Shown here in pieces: positions 33,890 to 42,313 of a DNA stretch of 64,000 bases. The stretch covers positions 67,567 to 131,566 of the forward strand of contig DASYZG010000040.1 of assembly GCA_035946575.1 (NCBI GenBank). The letters are read 5' to 3'. Position 1 is the first letter of the stretch. The number at the start of each line of letters is the position of its first letter. The DNA is from Gp13-AA77 sp035946575 (GTDB taxonomy: Bacteria; Acidobacteriota; Terriglobia; UBA7540). The position numbers and the translations under genes are program-made. The notes under the pieces are model-generated. The model made no database searches. It was not told where the DNA came from and saw only the letters and a program-made list of their open reading frames with translations.

Positions 33890-33951
33890 AAACCGCTTTA
33901 CCACAGAGGGCACGGAGGGCTACGGAGCCCAAGGGCCCGAGAGGAGAGGAA

Positions 33952-34818
33952 ATGAAAACGCTTCGCAAGGTATTGCTTCTTCTGGCTTCTGTCTTCTGTC
34001 TCCTGACTCCTGCCTTTGGCCAGACCATCACCTTCTATTCGCAGATCACCAGTTACCCCTACCCGGTGATCTCGAGCGAGAACCTGGGATCGCCGGCGGT
34101 GGGCGTGGCGTCGCCGGCGCTGGTGGTCTACATTCAGAACACCGGAACGGCGACCGCTTCCACGGTGGTGGTGGCGAACTCCGGGAATAACACCGGAGAT
34201 TTCGCCTTGACCACCACCCCCACCACGAACTGCGGCGGGTCGCTGGCGGCCGGGGCGACGTGCTCCATCAGCATCGTATTTACCCCGGCGGCTTCCGGAT
34301 CGCGCACTACGAGCTTGCAGGTCTCGGGTTCGAACTTCACCACCGCCTCCATCACCCTGAACGGCATCGGCGTGGCGCTCAACGCCAACGTTCCGAACAC
34401 GGTGGCCCCGGTGATCGCGGCCGCGGCCACGCTCTCTCTGACGTATGCCAATTGCAACTCGTTGGTGCAGATGGGTGCGACCACCGGCGAGGTGGTCACG
34501 CTGCCCGCGCCCATCGTGGGCTGCACCTACAATTTCGTGGTCACGGTTTCAAACACTTCAAACTACAACGAGATCCGCACCGACGGCAGTTCGCACTTCC
34601 TGCTGGGCTCGGTGGAGCATTCGGCCACCGGGATTGCCCCCCTGAACTTCTGGGCCGATGGTTCTACGATTCAGGCCATCAAGATGGATGGGGCGCACCT
34701 CGGCGGCCTGATCGGATCATCGTTCACCGTCACCGGCCTCTCGTCTACGCAGTGGGAGATCAGCGGCACCAACGAATGCACCGCGACCTGCACCACGGCG
34801 TTCACGGCGACGCCTTAA
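33952..34818 (+). CDS. Exported Ig-like (HYDIN/ASPM-type) protein in head module
   Basis: A 288-residue protein with a strong signal peptide ending LLTPAFGQ (cleavage about residue 23); the hydrophobic core is encoded by a ctgtcttctg-type dispersed repeat. Residues about 45-145 fit a choice-of-anchor / ASPM-SPD-2-Hydin Ig-like domain (NTGTATASTVVVANSGN, FTPAASGSRTTSLQVSGSNF, ITLNGIGV). The rest is beta-rich with Ser/Thr. GGAGAGGA precedes the ATG at 33952. A Sec-exported protein here is unexpected: it might be a surface decoration released to the periplasm or a morphogenetic or moron product. Confidence 0.7.
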   Translation: MKTLRKVLLLLASVFCLLTPAFGQTITFYSQITSYPYPVISSENLGSPAVGVASPALVVYIQNTGTATASTVVVANSGNNTGDFALTTTPTTNCGGSLAAGATCSISIVFTPAASGSRTTSLQVSGSNFTTASITLNGIGVALNANVPNTVAPVIAAAATLSLTYANCNSLVQMGATTGEVVTLPAPIVGCTYNFVVTVSNTSNYNEIRTDGSSHFLLGSVEHSATGIAPLNFWADGSTIQAIKMDGAHLGGLIGSSFTVTGLSSTQWEISGTNECTATCTTAFTATP

Positions 34819-34834
34819 AGGACTGAGGATTTTC

Positions 34835-35008
34835 ATGATCCTTCTGCGGTTGCGTTCATCGCTTTTCACGTTCGGCCTAGGCCTGCTGGTCGGGATCATC
34901 CTGGCCCGCACGGCGTGGCCGGTACGTTTGCTTCTCGGAGCTTTTGCCCTAGCCGCGATCGCTGATGTGGCGGAGGGCTTGCGCAAGGGTGGGCAGAAGC
35001 ATGAATAA
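34835..35008 (+). CDS. Small two-segment membrane protein
   Basis: A 57-residue protein (MILLRLRSSLFTFGLGLLVG start) with two hydrophobic stretches, about residues 9-25 and 30-46, and a Lys/Glu-rich tail. It starts after a GAGG signal and its stop overlaps the ATG at 35001 by 8 nt. No family recognised. It lies among exported proteins in the head module. Confidence 0.55.
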   Translation: MILLRLRSSLFTFGLGLLVGIILARTAWPVRLLLGAFALAAIADVAEGLRKGGQKHE

Positions 35009-36155
35009 ACGTGACGTTGTGAAACTCGCGATCGCCGTCGGGCTCACGGCGGTGGGATTCGCAGTCCCGAGCAGCAACCGTCCGCTCGATTCGATCCTTC
35101 CGGGAATCTTCAATTCGAGCAGCAACACCATCAACGTGGTGGCCGGGAGCTTCACACCGACCACGAATACCCCGCACTCCGCAGAGCAGGTCTTCAACGC
35201 CATCTACAATGCAGGGTCGAACGCCATCCAGGTGAACTGCATCTCGGGCTGCAGCAGCACAGGTCTGACCATTGGAGGCGCGATCTCAGGCGGAGCAACA
35301 AACGGAGTCCTGTTCGAGAACTCGTCGGGGAACCTGGCGATCGACGCCGCCAACTTTAGCTATAACTCGAGCACCCAGACACTTTATGCGAATAATTTCT
35401 CCCAGGGAGGCAACTCGATCACCCTGGGACGCAGCGGTATGTTGGGACCCGGATTTGTGCTCGGTTTCGGAGGCAGCACGCCGGCCGCCGGATTCAGCTT
35501 TATTGGCGAGGACTCGACCGGGACGTACCTGAGCTACCTGACTGCCGACCCAACAGTTGGTGGAAACTTCTGCATCTTCTCGACATCGACCTCTGGAGCG
35601 TGCCCAGCCGCGAACACAGTGGTTACGGGCGGAAATGCCATCGCACTGACAAACAAGAGCCTGGGTACGACGGAGATCGCGCTGAATACATCAGGGTGCG
35701 CGAAAACCGCGACCAGCGATCAGATCTCGGCTGCCGGGGCTTTCGCCACGACATGCTCGATTACCATCCCAGCCTCGGCGACGGCGATTGAGGTCCTGGC
35801 TGCGGGAATCTATACGACGACCAGCACCTCAAGCCCTCTGCTCGGAATGTCGGTGACCGTCGGTTCGAATACCCCCTTGCCGGCAACCGTCAATCTGACC
35901 ATACAGGTTAGCCAGACCAACAGGGCATGGCAGTATCGGGGCGAGATCTCCCTGGTGAGCTCCTCGACCTCAGTTGGAGTGAGCCAGGTCCAGACGAACA
36001 GCACGACTTCCCAGCAATTGAGCTCAGGCGGGACGAATGGAACTGTGGCGATCACAACGGGTTCGGCGCAGACCGTTTCAATTAACGAAACTGCGACCAT
36101 GGTCTCCGGACAGACCTTCAACCTGCAGCAGCTGATTGTGAAGATCTATGAATAG
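35001..36155 (+). CDS. Exported beta-rich protein, fibre-like, in head module
   Basis: A 384-residue protein with an N-terminal hydrophobic leader (VVKLAIAVGLTAVGFAVPSS) and a Ser/Thr/Gly/Asn-rich body. Short repeats such as GGAISGGATNGVLFENSSGNLAIDAANF and later SITLGRSGM resemble trimeric tail-fibre or adhesin shafts. The C-terminal about 130 residues (CSITIPASATAIEVLAAGIYTT, NLTIQVSQTNRAWQYRGEISLV) look like a jelly-roll head domain. It overlaps both neighbours by 8 nt. It could be a receptor-binding or capsid fibre; the signal peptide is unusual. Confidence 0.6.
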   Translation: MNKRDVVKLAIAVGLTAVGFAVPSSNRPLDSILPGIFNSSSNTINVVAGSFTPTTNTPHSAEQVFNAIYNAGSNAIQVNCISGCSSTGLTIGGAISGGATNGVLFENSSGNLAIDAANFSYNSSTQTLYANNFSQGGNSITLGRSGMLGPGFVLGFGGSTPAAGFSFIGEDSTGTYLSYLTADPTVGGNFCIFSTSTSGACPAANTVVTGGNAIALTNKSLGTTEIALNTSGCAKTATSDQISAAGAFATTCSITIPASATAIEVLAAGIYTTTSTSSPLLGMSVTVGSNTPLPATVNLTIQVSQTNRAWQYRGEISLVSSSTSVGVSQVQTNSTTSQQLSSGGTNGTVAITTGSAQTVSINETATMVSGQTFNLQQLIVKIYE

Positions 36156-36840
36156 GAAGCTAGGCTCTCTCATATTGCTTTCGCTGCTGCTATCCCAGAG
36201 CCGCGCGGTGGCGCAGGTTGCTTTCGGCACGGCCTGGAATCGCGGCACTCCCATCACGGCTGTGGGCTCCTTTGAGGGCAAGATCTACAGCATGCTGGGT
36301 GTGCAGATCTGGTTCCCTTCGACCGATGCCACGATTTACAACTGCACCGCTGGCGGGGGTGTTTCCTGCTACCCGGCGACGGGCTCCGGAGCGATGTCGA
36401 TTGGCCCCGATACCGGCGCTCCACTGCGGATCACGATATTCCAGGCTCTCTGCAGCCAGTCCGCCCTTACCTCCGGGCAGTCGCTCGACCTGCGCGTCAC
36501 TTTCTGGGTGCCATCCTCGACTACGGTAGGCACGAAGCTGCCAACCGGAGGCTGCGGGGCCGCGGTGACGGGGAACGCCACGATCACCGGATACCAGAAT
36601 GTTTGTAGCACATCCTTTGCCGCTCCTCCGCCTGCTCTTCCGTCCGTCGGCGGATGCATTGAGACCAGCACTGGGTATCTCGGACAGTCGACCGTCACAT
36701 GTAGCTCGGGAACGTGCCAAGTAAACGGGACGGCGTATTCCTATGCGCGGCAAGGAACCTGGCAGACGCTGCGCTATGTGCTAACGGCCGGAACGGGCAC
36801 GGCGACGCCGGGCGAGCTTGGGGGCCACGTAGGGGCCTAG
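36148..36840 (+). CDS. Exported hypothetical protein in head module
   Basis: A 230-residue protein with a clear signal peptide (LGSLILLSLLLSQSRAVAQ, cleavage after about residue 23) and several cysteines that could form disulfides (NCTAGGGVSCYP, GGCGAAVTG, TCSSGTCQVNG). The domain (GTPITAVGSFEGKIYSMLGVQIWFP) is beta-rich. No family recognised. It overlaps the preceding gene by 8 nt, so the exported proteins form one translational unit ahead of the protease gene. Confidence 0.6.
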   Translation: MNRKLGSLILLSLLLSQSRAVAQVAFGTAWNRGTPITAVGSFEGKIYSMLGVQIWFPSTDATIYNCTAGGGVSCYPATGSGAMSIGPDTGAPLRITIFQALCSQSALTSGQSLDLRVTFWVPSSTTVGTKLPTGGCGAAVTGNATITGYQNVCSTSFAAPPPALPSVGGCIETSTGYLGQSTVTCSSGTCQVNGTAYSYARQGTWQTLRYVLTAGTGTATPGELGGHVGA

Positions 36841-36863
36841 AGACGGAAAGAAGGTGAAGATCC

Positions 36864-38450
36864 ATGGCAGTGACCAAAAGCGAAGGCGATGGAAATCATC
36901 CGAGCTCACACTACCTGATCGTGGAGGATCCTGAGCATCCCTCCAGCTGGCATCTGCGGGTGAAGGGTCCCGACGGCAAGCCGGACCACGGCCTGATGGG
37001 CGCGGCCTGGGCGGCGCTCCACACCGGCTACCGGGGAAACACTTACCAGGGCCCTGGCAAGACGGAGGCGATCGCAAAGCTCAAGGCACTCTACAAAAGC
37101 GAAAAGATGGACACCCCCGACCAACAGAAATCGAGCGAGGTGGCCAACATCTTCAGCCGCGATCTGCGCCTGGCGCTCGGCGAAGCGGTCACCCGCGAGA
37201 TCAATGGCCAGTCCAGGCAGCTGCACGAGATGCCGGTGTGCGTCACCGGCGACTGGGTGAAGGGAGGCCGCAAGTTCTCCATCACCTCCCAGGAATTGCA
37301 GCAAATGGCTGCGAATTTCCGGAAGCGCCAGAACGGTTCGATCGTGGTGGATTACGAGCACGCCAGCGAAGATCCCAGCGTGGCGCGCGGCGGCCCGGTG
37401 CCGGCCGCCGGCTGGATCCATGAGCTCTCCGCCAACGGTATGCTCAAGGCCCTGGTGGAGTGGACGCCGCAGGCGCTCGAAATGATCCGCAGCGGGCAGT
37501 ACCGTTTCTTTTCACCGGCCATCGATTTTGGCGCCAAGGACAAGGAATCCGGCGAGAGCCAGGGCGCCACCATGACTTCAGGGGCCCTCACCAATCACCC
37601 GTTCCTCGAGGAGCTCCCGGCAATCACCCTGAGCGACCTGGAACGGGAAACCGAGTCCGCCCGAGGCGGAAGAAAGGAAGCATTCAGCATGGCAGCGAAA
37701 AACCTTTCGATGAAGTGCTCCGCCGACGGCAAGCACCAGGTGTTCGACGGAGACGAGATGCTGGGCGAGGTCCCGGAGGGCCACCTCAAGACCTATGCGA
37801 AAACCCACCTGGGCATGGGCGATACCGCGCCCGGCAACGGCGAGGGCGGCGATAACCCCAAAGTGAAATCGAGCGACGTGGCGGTCTTCACCGAGCTCGG
37901 CGTCGCCTTCGGCAAAGACGGCGCTACGGGGCTCGACGATCTGCGGGCCCTGGTGGTGCGCGGCCGGGCGGCCCTGGCCTCGGACCGGACGGAATCGGCG
38001 CGGCGGCTGGTGCTTTCGAGCGCCGTGAAGGATGGGGTAATGGACCACGGCCGCTGCCAGGTGCTGGCCACCGAAGGCAAAATCACGCTGGCCGATTTTA
38101 TCTCGCTGCAGAATGCCGATCGGATTGTCTCCGAGACCTTCCGTGAGGGCAAGATCCTGCCCCTCGAGCGCGGCATGCACTTTCAGGAGGCTTTGCGCGA
38201 TCCGGCCGCTTACGCCGAGTTCGCGAAGAAGCTGCCGGTGCGGGCCAACCTGAGCTCGCAGGGCAATCCGGGCGCGGGTCCTCTGCCCGTCGATCAGGAA
38301 GTGCACCAGGGAGTGCAGAAGCTGATGGCCGACCGGAAGCTTGGATACGGCAAGGCCATGAAGGCGCTTTTCAGCGAGAACCCCGATCTCGAAAAGCGCT
38401 ATCAGGCGGAGCATCGCCGGGAGATCGGCAGGGCGGCCTCGGCCGAATAG
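36864..38450 (+). CDS. Mu I-like prohead protease with scaffold domain
   Basis: A 528-residue protein. An N-terminal extension of about 80 residues (HYLIVEDPEHPSSWHLRVKG) precedes the protease (residues about 90-260: MPVCVTGDWVKGGRKFSITSQEL, GSIVVDYEHAS with a conserved Asp-Tyr-Glu-His, GGPVPAAGWIHEL, RFFSPAIDFG). The rest is helical and charged, the scaffold. The N-terminal domain resembles that often fused before Mu-like proteases in acidobacterial phages. AAGGTGA lies before the ATG. The protease matures the prohead by trimming scaffold. Confidence 0.82.
   Translation: MAVTKSEGDGNHPSSHYLIVEDPEHPSSWHLRVKGPDGKPDHGLMGAAWAALHTGYRGNTYQGPGKTEAIAKLKALYKSEKMDTPDQQKSSEVANIFSRDLRLALGEAVTREINGQSRQLHEMPVCVTGDWVKGGRKFSITSQELQQMAANFRKRQNGSIVVDYEHASEDPSVARGGPVPAAGWIHELSANGMLKALVEWTPQALEMIRSGQYRFFSPAIDFGAKDKESGESQGATMTSGALTNHPFLEELPAITLSDLERETESARGGRKEAFSMAAKNLSMKCSADGKHQVFDGDEMLGEVPEGHLKTYAKTHLGMGDTAPGNGEGGDNPKVKSSDVAVFTELGVAFGKDGATGLDDLRALVVRGRAALASDRTESARRLVLSSAVKDGVMDHGRCQVLATEGKITLADFISLQNADRIVSETFREGKILPLERGMHFQEALRDPAAYAEFAKKLPVRANLSSQGNPGAGPLPVDQEVHQGVQKLMADRKLGYGKAMKALFSENPDLEKRYQAEHRREIGRAASAE
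37689..38450 (+). CDS. Nested scaffold protein (Mu Z-like internal start)
   Basis: An in-frame ATG at 37689, preceded by a GAAAGGAAG signal 10 nt upstream, falls exactly between the protease domain and the helical region. The resulting 253-residue product (MAAKNLSMKCSADGKHQVFD start) would be a free scaffold, as Mu makes Z from within I. The C-terminus (EHRREIGRAASAE) is basic and helical, fit for capsid binding. No direct evidence of expression. Confidence 0.55.
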   Translation: MAAKNLSMKCSADGKHQVFDGDEMLGEVPEGHLKTYAKTHLGMGDTAPGNGEGGDNPKVKSSDVAVFTELGVAFGKDGATGLDDLRALVVRGRAALASDRTESARRLVLSSAVKDGVMDHGRCQVLATEGKITLADFISLQNADRIVSETFREGKILPLERGMHFQEALRDPAAYAEFAKKLPVRANLSSQGNPGAGPLPVDQEVHQGVQKLMADRKLGYGKAMKALFSENPDLEKRYQAEHRREIGRAASAE

Positions 38451-38452
38451 GG

Positions 38453-38480
38453 AACGGCGCTCATAGAGCGCCGCTACATG
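38453..38480 (+). repeat. ggcgctc...gagcgcc hairpin repeat
   Basis: cggcgctcatagagcgccg forms a hairpin with 7-bp arms between the protease and decoration genes. A copy with the same arms (ggcgctctacgagcgcc) occurs in the chromosome at about 63973-63989. A cgaacaccgaaaaccgaaa run follows at 38507-38528. Confidence 0.65.
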
Positions 38481-38556
38481 GGATCCGGTGTTCGGAGACG
38501 ATCCGGACGCCGAACACCGAAAACCGAAATCGATTTGCAGGAGAGGAGAGTAGAAA

Positions 38557-39039
38557 ATGGCAGGTAAAAACGGATTAGTGCTCGGCTTCCGGGCGGACGG
38601 CAATTACCGGATCAACAAATTCAGCGTGCTGGTGCAAAGCTCGGCGAACCCTTCCACGCAGGCGCAGCAGTACGCGGCCGTTCCCACGGGAGCGAATGCC
38701 GCGGGGGTGCTGGGGGTCACCATCGAGCACTTCGTGGAGCCGAATTACTTCGTGCCGCAGGGCACGGCCCCGGAGGCGGTGACCGGCACCCTGCCCACGC
38801 TCTACAACCTGCAGAATCGCGGCCTGAGCCTGCAGGTGAACGGCGTGGCGCGCTGCATCGCGGCCGGAGCCATCAACCAGGGTCAGCTCGTCAATGTGGC
38901 TGACGCCTACGGCCGGGTGAAGGCGGTGAACGAGGCCGCCGGCACCGTGGTCTATCCCGTGGGCATGGCGCTCCACAACGTCACCAACATCGACGACGTG
39001 GTGCAGGTGGAACTGAACTTCGCGCAGACGAAGGTCTAG
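38557..39039 (+). CDS. Capsid decoration/cement protein (DUF2190-like)
   Basis: A 160-residue beta-rich protein (FRADGNYRINKFSVLVQSS, QQYAAVPTGANAAGVLGVTIE, QGQLVNVADAYGRVKAVN, GMALHNVTNIDDVVQVEL). The pattern of a G-V-T turn and an LVNVAD-G-R-V segment is typical of DUF2190 capsid cement proteins, which trimerise on the outer face of HK97-fold capsids. GGAGAGGAG precedes the start. It lies between protease and major capsid genes, as expected. Confidence 0.75.
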   Translation: MAGKNGLVLGFRADGNYRINKFSVLVQSSANPSTQAQQYAAVPTGANAAGVLGVTIEHFVEPNYFVPQGTAPEAVTGTLPTLYNLQNRGLSLQVNGVARCIAAGAINQGQLVNVADAYGRVKAVNEAAGTVVYPVGMALHNVTNIDDVVQVELNFAQTKV

Positions 39040-39195
39040 GTTCTTTCGGACCAGGAAGTGCAGGGATGGCGGCGGGATTGAACCTCGGACCTGGACTAGG
39101 CTCCCGTGTAGGCTGGATGGCTCGCTGGCGGCGAGTTGCCATGCCGAGGGCTTCAGCTCCCGCACACGCTGCGGGAACCGCCGGAAAGGGAAGTC

Positions 39196-40140
39196 ATGGC
39201 CGATATCAGCCTGCAGTATCTCGACCAGCCGCTCAACAACATCTCGGTCGGCTACCAGAACGACGACTACTTCGGCGAGAAGCTCTTCCCCGTGACGCCG
39301 GTCAAAAAGCAGTCGGGCCGCTACTGGGTGTTCGGCAAGGAGAAGTTCCGGCAGTATGAAACCATCCGGCACGCGCGCGCCGAAGCCCGCGAGATCGCGC
39401 CCTGGTCGCTCTCCAACAACCCCTACTTCGCCGACGATCACTCCCTCAAGGACATGATCTCCGACGAAGAGGCCGCGAACTCCGATGGCACCGATCTCGA
39501 AGTGAACACGGTGGAAAACCTCACCGACGCCATCCTGCTCGATTTCGAGATCCGGGTGCAGAGCCTCATCATGGGGGCCACGAGCCCGGTGCCGAACGCC
39601 ACCCTTTCCGGCACCTCGCAATGGTCCGATTACATCAACTCCGATCCTATCTCGGCCGTCGAAGCGCAGAAGACCGTGATCAAGCAGGCCATCGCGCTCA
39701 CCCCGAACACCCTGGCGGTGAGCTACCCGGTCTATGCCACGCTGCGGCAGCATCCGCGCATCATCGACCGCTTCAAGTACACCCAGGTCGGCATTCTGCA
39801 GGCTGACCACCTGAAGAGCGCCTTTGACGTGGACAACTTCTGGGTGCTGGGCGCCGAGTACGACACCACGAATGAGAACCAGCGCCTGGGGCCCTCGCTC
39901 AGTTTCGTATGGGGCAAGAACGCCCTGCTCGCTTACATTCCGCCGGAGCCGAAGCTGCGCACTCCGTCGCTCGGCTATACCTTCCGGTGGCTCTTCGGAG
40001 CTCCGGAGCTCGGCGGCACGCTCACCAAGCGCTATCGCGTGGAAGACCGGATGAGCGACGCCATCGAGGTGCACCGCTACGACGACATCCAGATCGTGGC
40101 TCCGAATGCGGGCTACGTGTTTCTGAACGCCACGGCCTAA
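39196..40140 (+). CDS. Major capsid protein (HK97-fold type)
   Basis: A 314-residue protein (MADISLQYLDQPLNNISVGY start). Landmarks are DDYFGEKLFPVTPVKKQSGRYW near the N-terminus, a long acidic helix region (SLKDMISDEEAANSDGTDLE) and the P-domain LAVSYPVYATLRQHPRIIDRFKYTQVGIL, ending with a C-terminal strand region. The start at 39196 has AAGGGAAG 7 nt upstream; a longer frame reads arginine-rich upstream sequence. Length and position fit a Mu-like capsid protein; assignment to a specific capsid family was not tested. Confidence 0.8.
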   Translation: MADISLQYLDQPLNNISVGYQNDDYFGEKLFPVTPVKKQSGRYWVFGKEKFRQYETIRHARAEAREIAPWSLSNNPYFADDHSLKDMISDEEAANSDGTDLEVNTVENLTDAILLDFEIRVQSLIMGATSPVPNATLSGTSQWSDYINSDPISAVEAQKTVIKQAIALTPNTLAVSYPVYATLRQHPRIIDRFKYTQVGILQADHLKSAFDVDNFWVLGAEYDTTNENQRLGPSLSFVWGKNALLAYIPPEPKLRTPSLGYTFRWLFGAPELGGTLTKRYRVEDRMSDAIEVHRYDDIQIVAPNAGYVFLNATA

Positions 40141-40222
40141 ATGCAGGGGGGGGGGCGACCCGCCGGGTGATAGGGGCGATTCGCCGGGTGGTAGGGGCGA
40201 CCCGCCGGGTCGCCCCTACCAA
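40141..40222 (+). repeat. gggcgacccgccgggtcgcccc repeat block
   Basis: Three degenerate copies of the inverted element ggcgaYYcgccgg lie between the capsid gene and the next gene; the last (ggggcgacccgcc/ggcgggtcgcccc) forms a perfect hairpin. A relative (ggggcgattcgccgaatcgccc) lies at 29159-29180 before the terminase gene. Confidence 0.65.
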
Positions 40223-40234
40223 AGGGAGAGGAAC

Positions 40235-40495
40235 ATGAAATTCGAAGTGTTGAGGAATCTGGAGCACGATGCCGTGCTCTACGTCAAGCGCGAGTGGGCC
40301 GACCTCTTCGGTGACAAAATCAAGAGTGTGGGCAGCGGCAGCCACATCCCCGTGGATGGGACCGGCCTGATCGATCTCACCGAAGAGCAGGCCAAGGCGC
40401 TGCCAGCGGGGGTCGTGAAGCCCTACGTTCCGCTCGAGGAAGCAAAGCCGGAGCCGAAAAAGGCGAAGGCGAAGCCGGCTCCCGAAGAGAAATAG
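40235..40495 (+). CDS. Small structural-region protein with Lys/Pro/Ala tail
   Basis: An 86-residue protein; residues 1-65 look folded (FEVLRNLEHDAVLYVKREWADLFGDKI, LIDLTEEQAKALPAGVV) and the tail is a KPEPKKAKAKPAPEEK-type charged extension. Good ribosome binding site (GGGAGAGGA). Small proteins with such Lys/Ala/Pro tails often follow capsid genes as connector or head-completion proteins; the family is not recognised. Confidence 0.6.
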   Translation: MKFEVLRNLEHDAVLYVKREWADLFGDKIKSVGSGSHIPVDGTGLIDLTEEQAKALPAGVVKPYVPLEEAKPEPKKAKAKPAPEEK

Positions 40496-40525
40496 CTTTG
40501 GCAACGGCAACTCAGGAGGCTCCAA

Positions 40526-40876
40526 ATGGCGATTGCGGTCAAAAAAACTCAAGAGAAAACATTCCTCGACCCGCTGAGCGGCGTGTTTATCCGGTCCTGC
40601 CGGCTGAGTGTTACCGGGCTGACCACGAACGCGGCCAACACTATTCCCCACGGGCTGACCCAGCAGTCCGCGGCCTCGATCGCCCAGGCCGGGGCCACCC
40701 CGCTCCGGGTGAATCCGCTCGGCTGGGTCTCGGCCTCGCAAGCCTACGCGCAGCCGCCGTCGCTCGACGGCACCAACGGGGGCACGGGGACGGGACTGAG
40801 CGGATTCGATTCGTCGAATATCTACGTGATGATGCCGAACGGGCCCACCACGGCCGAATTCGAAGTGACCTACTGA
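40526..40876 (+). CDS. Hypothetical virion protein
   Basis: A 116-residue beta-rich protein (CRLSVTGLTTNAANTIPHGL, WVSASQAYAQPPSLDGTNGG, IYVMMPNGPTTAEFEVTY). AGGAGG precedes the ATG by 7 nt. The end pattern (NIYV.....FEVTY) is reminiscent of small head or tail appendage proteins, but no family is recognised. It lies between capsid and connector genes. Confidence 0.6.
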   Translation: MAIAVKKTQEKTFLDPLSGVFIRSCRLSVTGLTTNAANTIPHGLTQQSAASIAQAGATPLRVNPLGWVSASQAYAQPPSLDGTNGGTGTGLSGFDSSNIYVMMPNGPTTAEFEVTY

Positions 40877-40886
40877 GACGGTAAAA

Positions 40887-41651
40887 ATGCCCCAGGTTGC
40901 CGCTGGATACTCGACGGTAGACCGGATCGCGGGGATGTTCCCCACGTTCAAGCGTCCGCCCGCCTGGGAAGCGGGGACGAGCTACCCGGCGGGATACACC
41001 ATCCGGGACGCGAACGGCAATCAGCAGCAGGCGCCCACCTCGGGTGGGCCGTTTGTGAGCGCCAGCGTGGAGCCCGGCTGGAACTCAACCATCGGGGCGA
41101 CCACCACGGACGGTCCGGCGGGCTCGACGTTCTCTTGGACCAACAAGGGCGGCCTGCCGGCGCAGCAGTCGGTGACCGATGCGCAGATCGTGACCTACGC
41201 CGCCGACATCCAGGGCGATATCGATGCCTGCCTTCAGCGCCGGTTCAGCGAATCGATTGCGAGCGCGCCCTACAACGGGAGCTTCGCCGCCTGGGTCGCT
41301 GCGCTCTCGGTTGACGCCCTGAACGTGCTCGAGCAGCTGAGCCGCTACGGCGCGGCCGCCGAGCTCGGCGATACGCTGGCCACGCTCGGCAACCAGACGG
41401 CGGATAAGTTCGCGGCGCGCTTCCGCGCCGATTACGATTTCATGCTGCATGAGATCGCCGGCGAGGACGCCACCGGGAAGAAGCGCCCGCAAGGCGGCAT
41501 GTACGATGCCCTGTTTGACCCCCTGGCCGCGCACGAGGCCGTGCGGCCGGCGCTCGAAGGCATCGCCGGGGGCGATCAGCCGCGCGACGTTTCGCCGTAC
41601 CAGGAAGGCCTTTCTAACATGTTTGGCAAGTTTCAGAGGAAGCAGGAATGA
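40887..41651 (+). CDS. Head-tail connector (Mu gp36-like) with inserted beta domain
   Basis: A 254-residue protein. Residues 1-18 (YSTVDRIAGMFPTF) and about 90-195 (VTDAQIVTYAADIQGDIDACLQRRF, LNVLEQLSRYGAAAELGD, ADKFAARFRADYDFMLHEI) fit the helical gp36/DUF1320-type adaptor fold. Between them, about residues 25-88 form a beta-domain insertion with the pattern W-x-G-x-Y-x-x-G, D-x-N-G-N-x-Q and T-x-D-G, found again in the tail tube and tail-tip proteins. Helps close the portal and join the tail. Confidence 0.65.
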   Translation: MPQVAAGYSTVDRIAGMFPTFKRPPAWEAGTSYPAGYTIRDANGNQQQAPTSGGPFVSASVEPGWNSTIGATTTDGPAGSTFSWTNKGGLPAQQSVTDAQIVTYAADIQGDIDACLQRRFSESIASAPYNGSFAAWVAALSVDALNVLEQLSRYGAAAELGDTLATLGNQTADKFAARFRADYDFMLHEIAGEDATGKKRPQGGMYDALFDPLAAHEAVRPALEGIAGGDQPRDVSPYQEGLSNMFGKFQRKQE

Positions 41652-41722
41652 ATCGGGTGATCGGATGATCGGGTGATCGGATGATCTAAAAGACCCCGAT
41701 GGTCAGATGAGCAGATGGTCAG
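41652..41722 (+). repeat. ggtgatcggatgatc heptad-type repeat run
   Basis: Between two genes lies a run of near-identical units (gggtgatcggatgatc twice, then gatggtcagatgagcagatggtcag). The last unit ends in the ATG of the next gene. It is not a CRISPR: there are no unique spacers, and the units are head-to-tail and short. Confidence 0.6.
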
Positions 41723-42313
41723 ATGCCTTACACGGATCAATACAGCGCGAAGTTCGCGGGACCGCTGCTTCCGCAACTGGTGGCCATCATCCAGCGCGAT
41801 CAGGCCGCGGCCCTGGCCATCGTGAACAGTTACCGCGCCGGGCTGGGCCGCGCGGCCCTGATGCCGATCGCCGAGTTCCACTTCGGCCCCGGAGCGCGCA
41901 CGGCCTTTCCCTGGCTGTTTATCGGGATCGTGGGCGGCGGAGCGAAGCACGTTCACGAGGGCGAGTGGTCGCCACGCGAACAGACGGTGGTGATCTCGCT
42001 CGATCTCGACGTGGGGCTCTTCGACCAGGAATCGGCCCAGGTGGATGCGGCCGATTACTACATGTTGCTCGACAAAATCATTTCGAACTGCGACCTTTCG
42101 CCCCAGAATCCCGGACCGGGATCGAGCTGGGAAACGGGTCTCGCGATCGTGCACGAAACCGTGCCCAGCGGGACCACAGCGCCCAATGCCTCCGGCAGCG
42201 TGAAGGAAGTGTTTATTTCGGACTACCTCTATGGCCAGGTGAATGTGACCGGCATCGAGGGTCCGGTAATGCGGATGAGCACTCGCGTGCTCTTTGACAT
42301 GGAGGAATCATGA
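41723..42313 (+). CDS. Tail terminator/completion-type protein
   Basis: A 196-residue protein positioned between connector and tail-tube genes, where siphophages encode the tail terminator. The sequence (LPQLVAIIQRDQAAALAIVN, AFPWLFIGIVGGG, REQTVVISLDLDVGLFD, GPVMRMSTRVLFDMEES) has a helix followed by several strands, as in that fold. The final four bases overlap the tail-tube start (ATGA). No direct family match recognised; position is the main argument. Confidence 0.55.
   Translation: MPYTDQYSAKFAGPLLPQLVAIIQRDQAAALAIVNSYRAGLGRAALMPIAEFHFGPGARTAFPWLFIGIVGGGAKHVHEGEWSPREQTVVISLDLDVGLFDQESAQVDAADYYMLLDKIISNCDLSPQNPGPGSSWETGLAIVHETVPSGTTAPNASGSVKEVFISDYLYGQVNVTGIEGPVMRMSTRVLFDMEES

Noticed and set aside
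33379..33951. Longer start for the Ig-like exported protein
   Set aside because: The extra residues are a shadow of the gpG-like gene; a signal peptide and strong ribosome binding site mark 33952.
38575..40074. 499-residue minus-strand frame opposite decoration and capsid genes
   Set aside because: A codon-mirror shadow of high-GC genes; no ribosome binding site or domain.
41652..41722. Possible CRISPR-like array
   Set aside because: Units are about 7-16 nt, head-to-tail, without spacers; no cas genes nearby.
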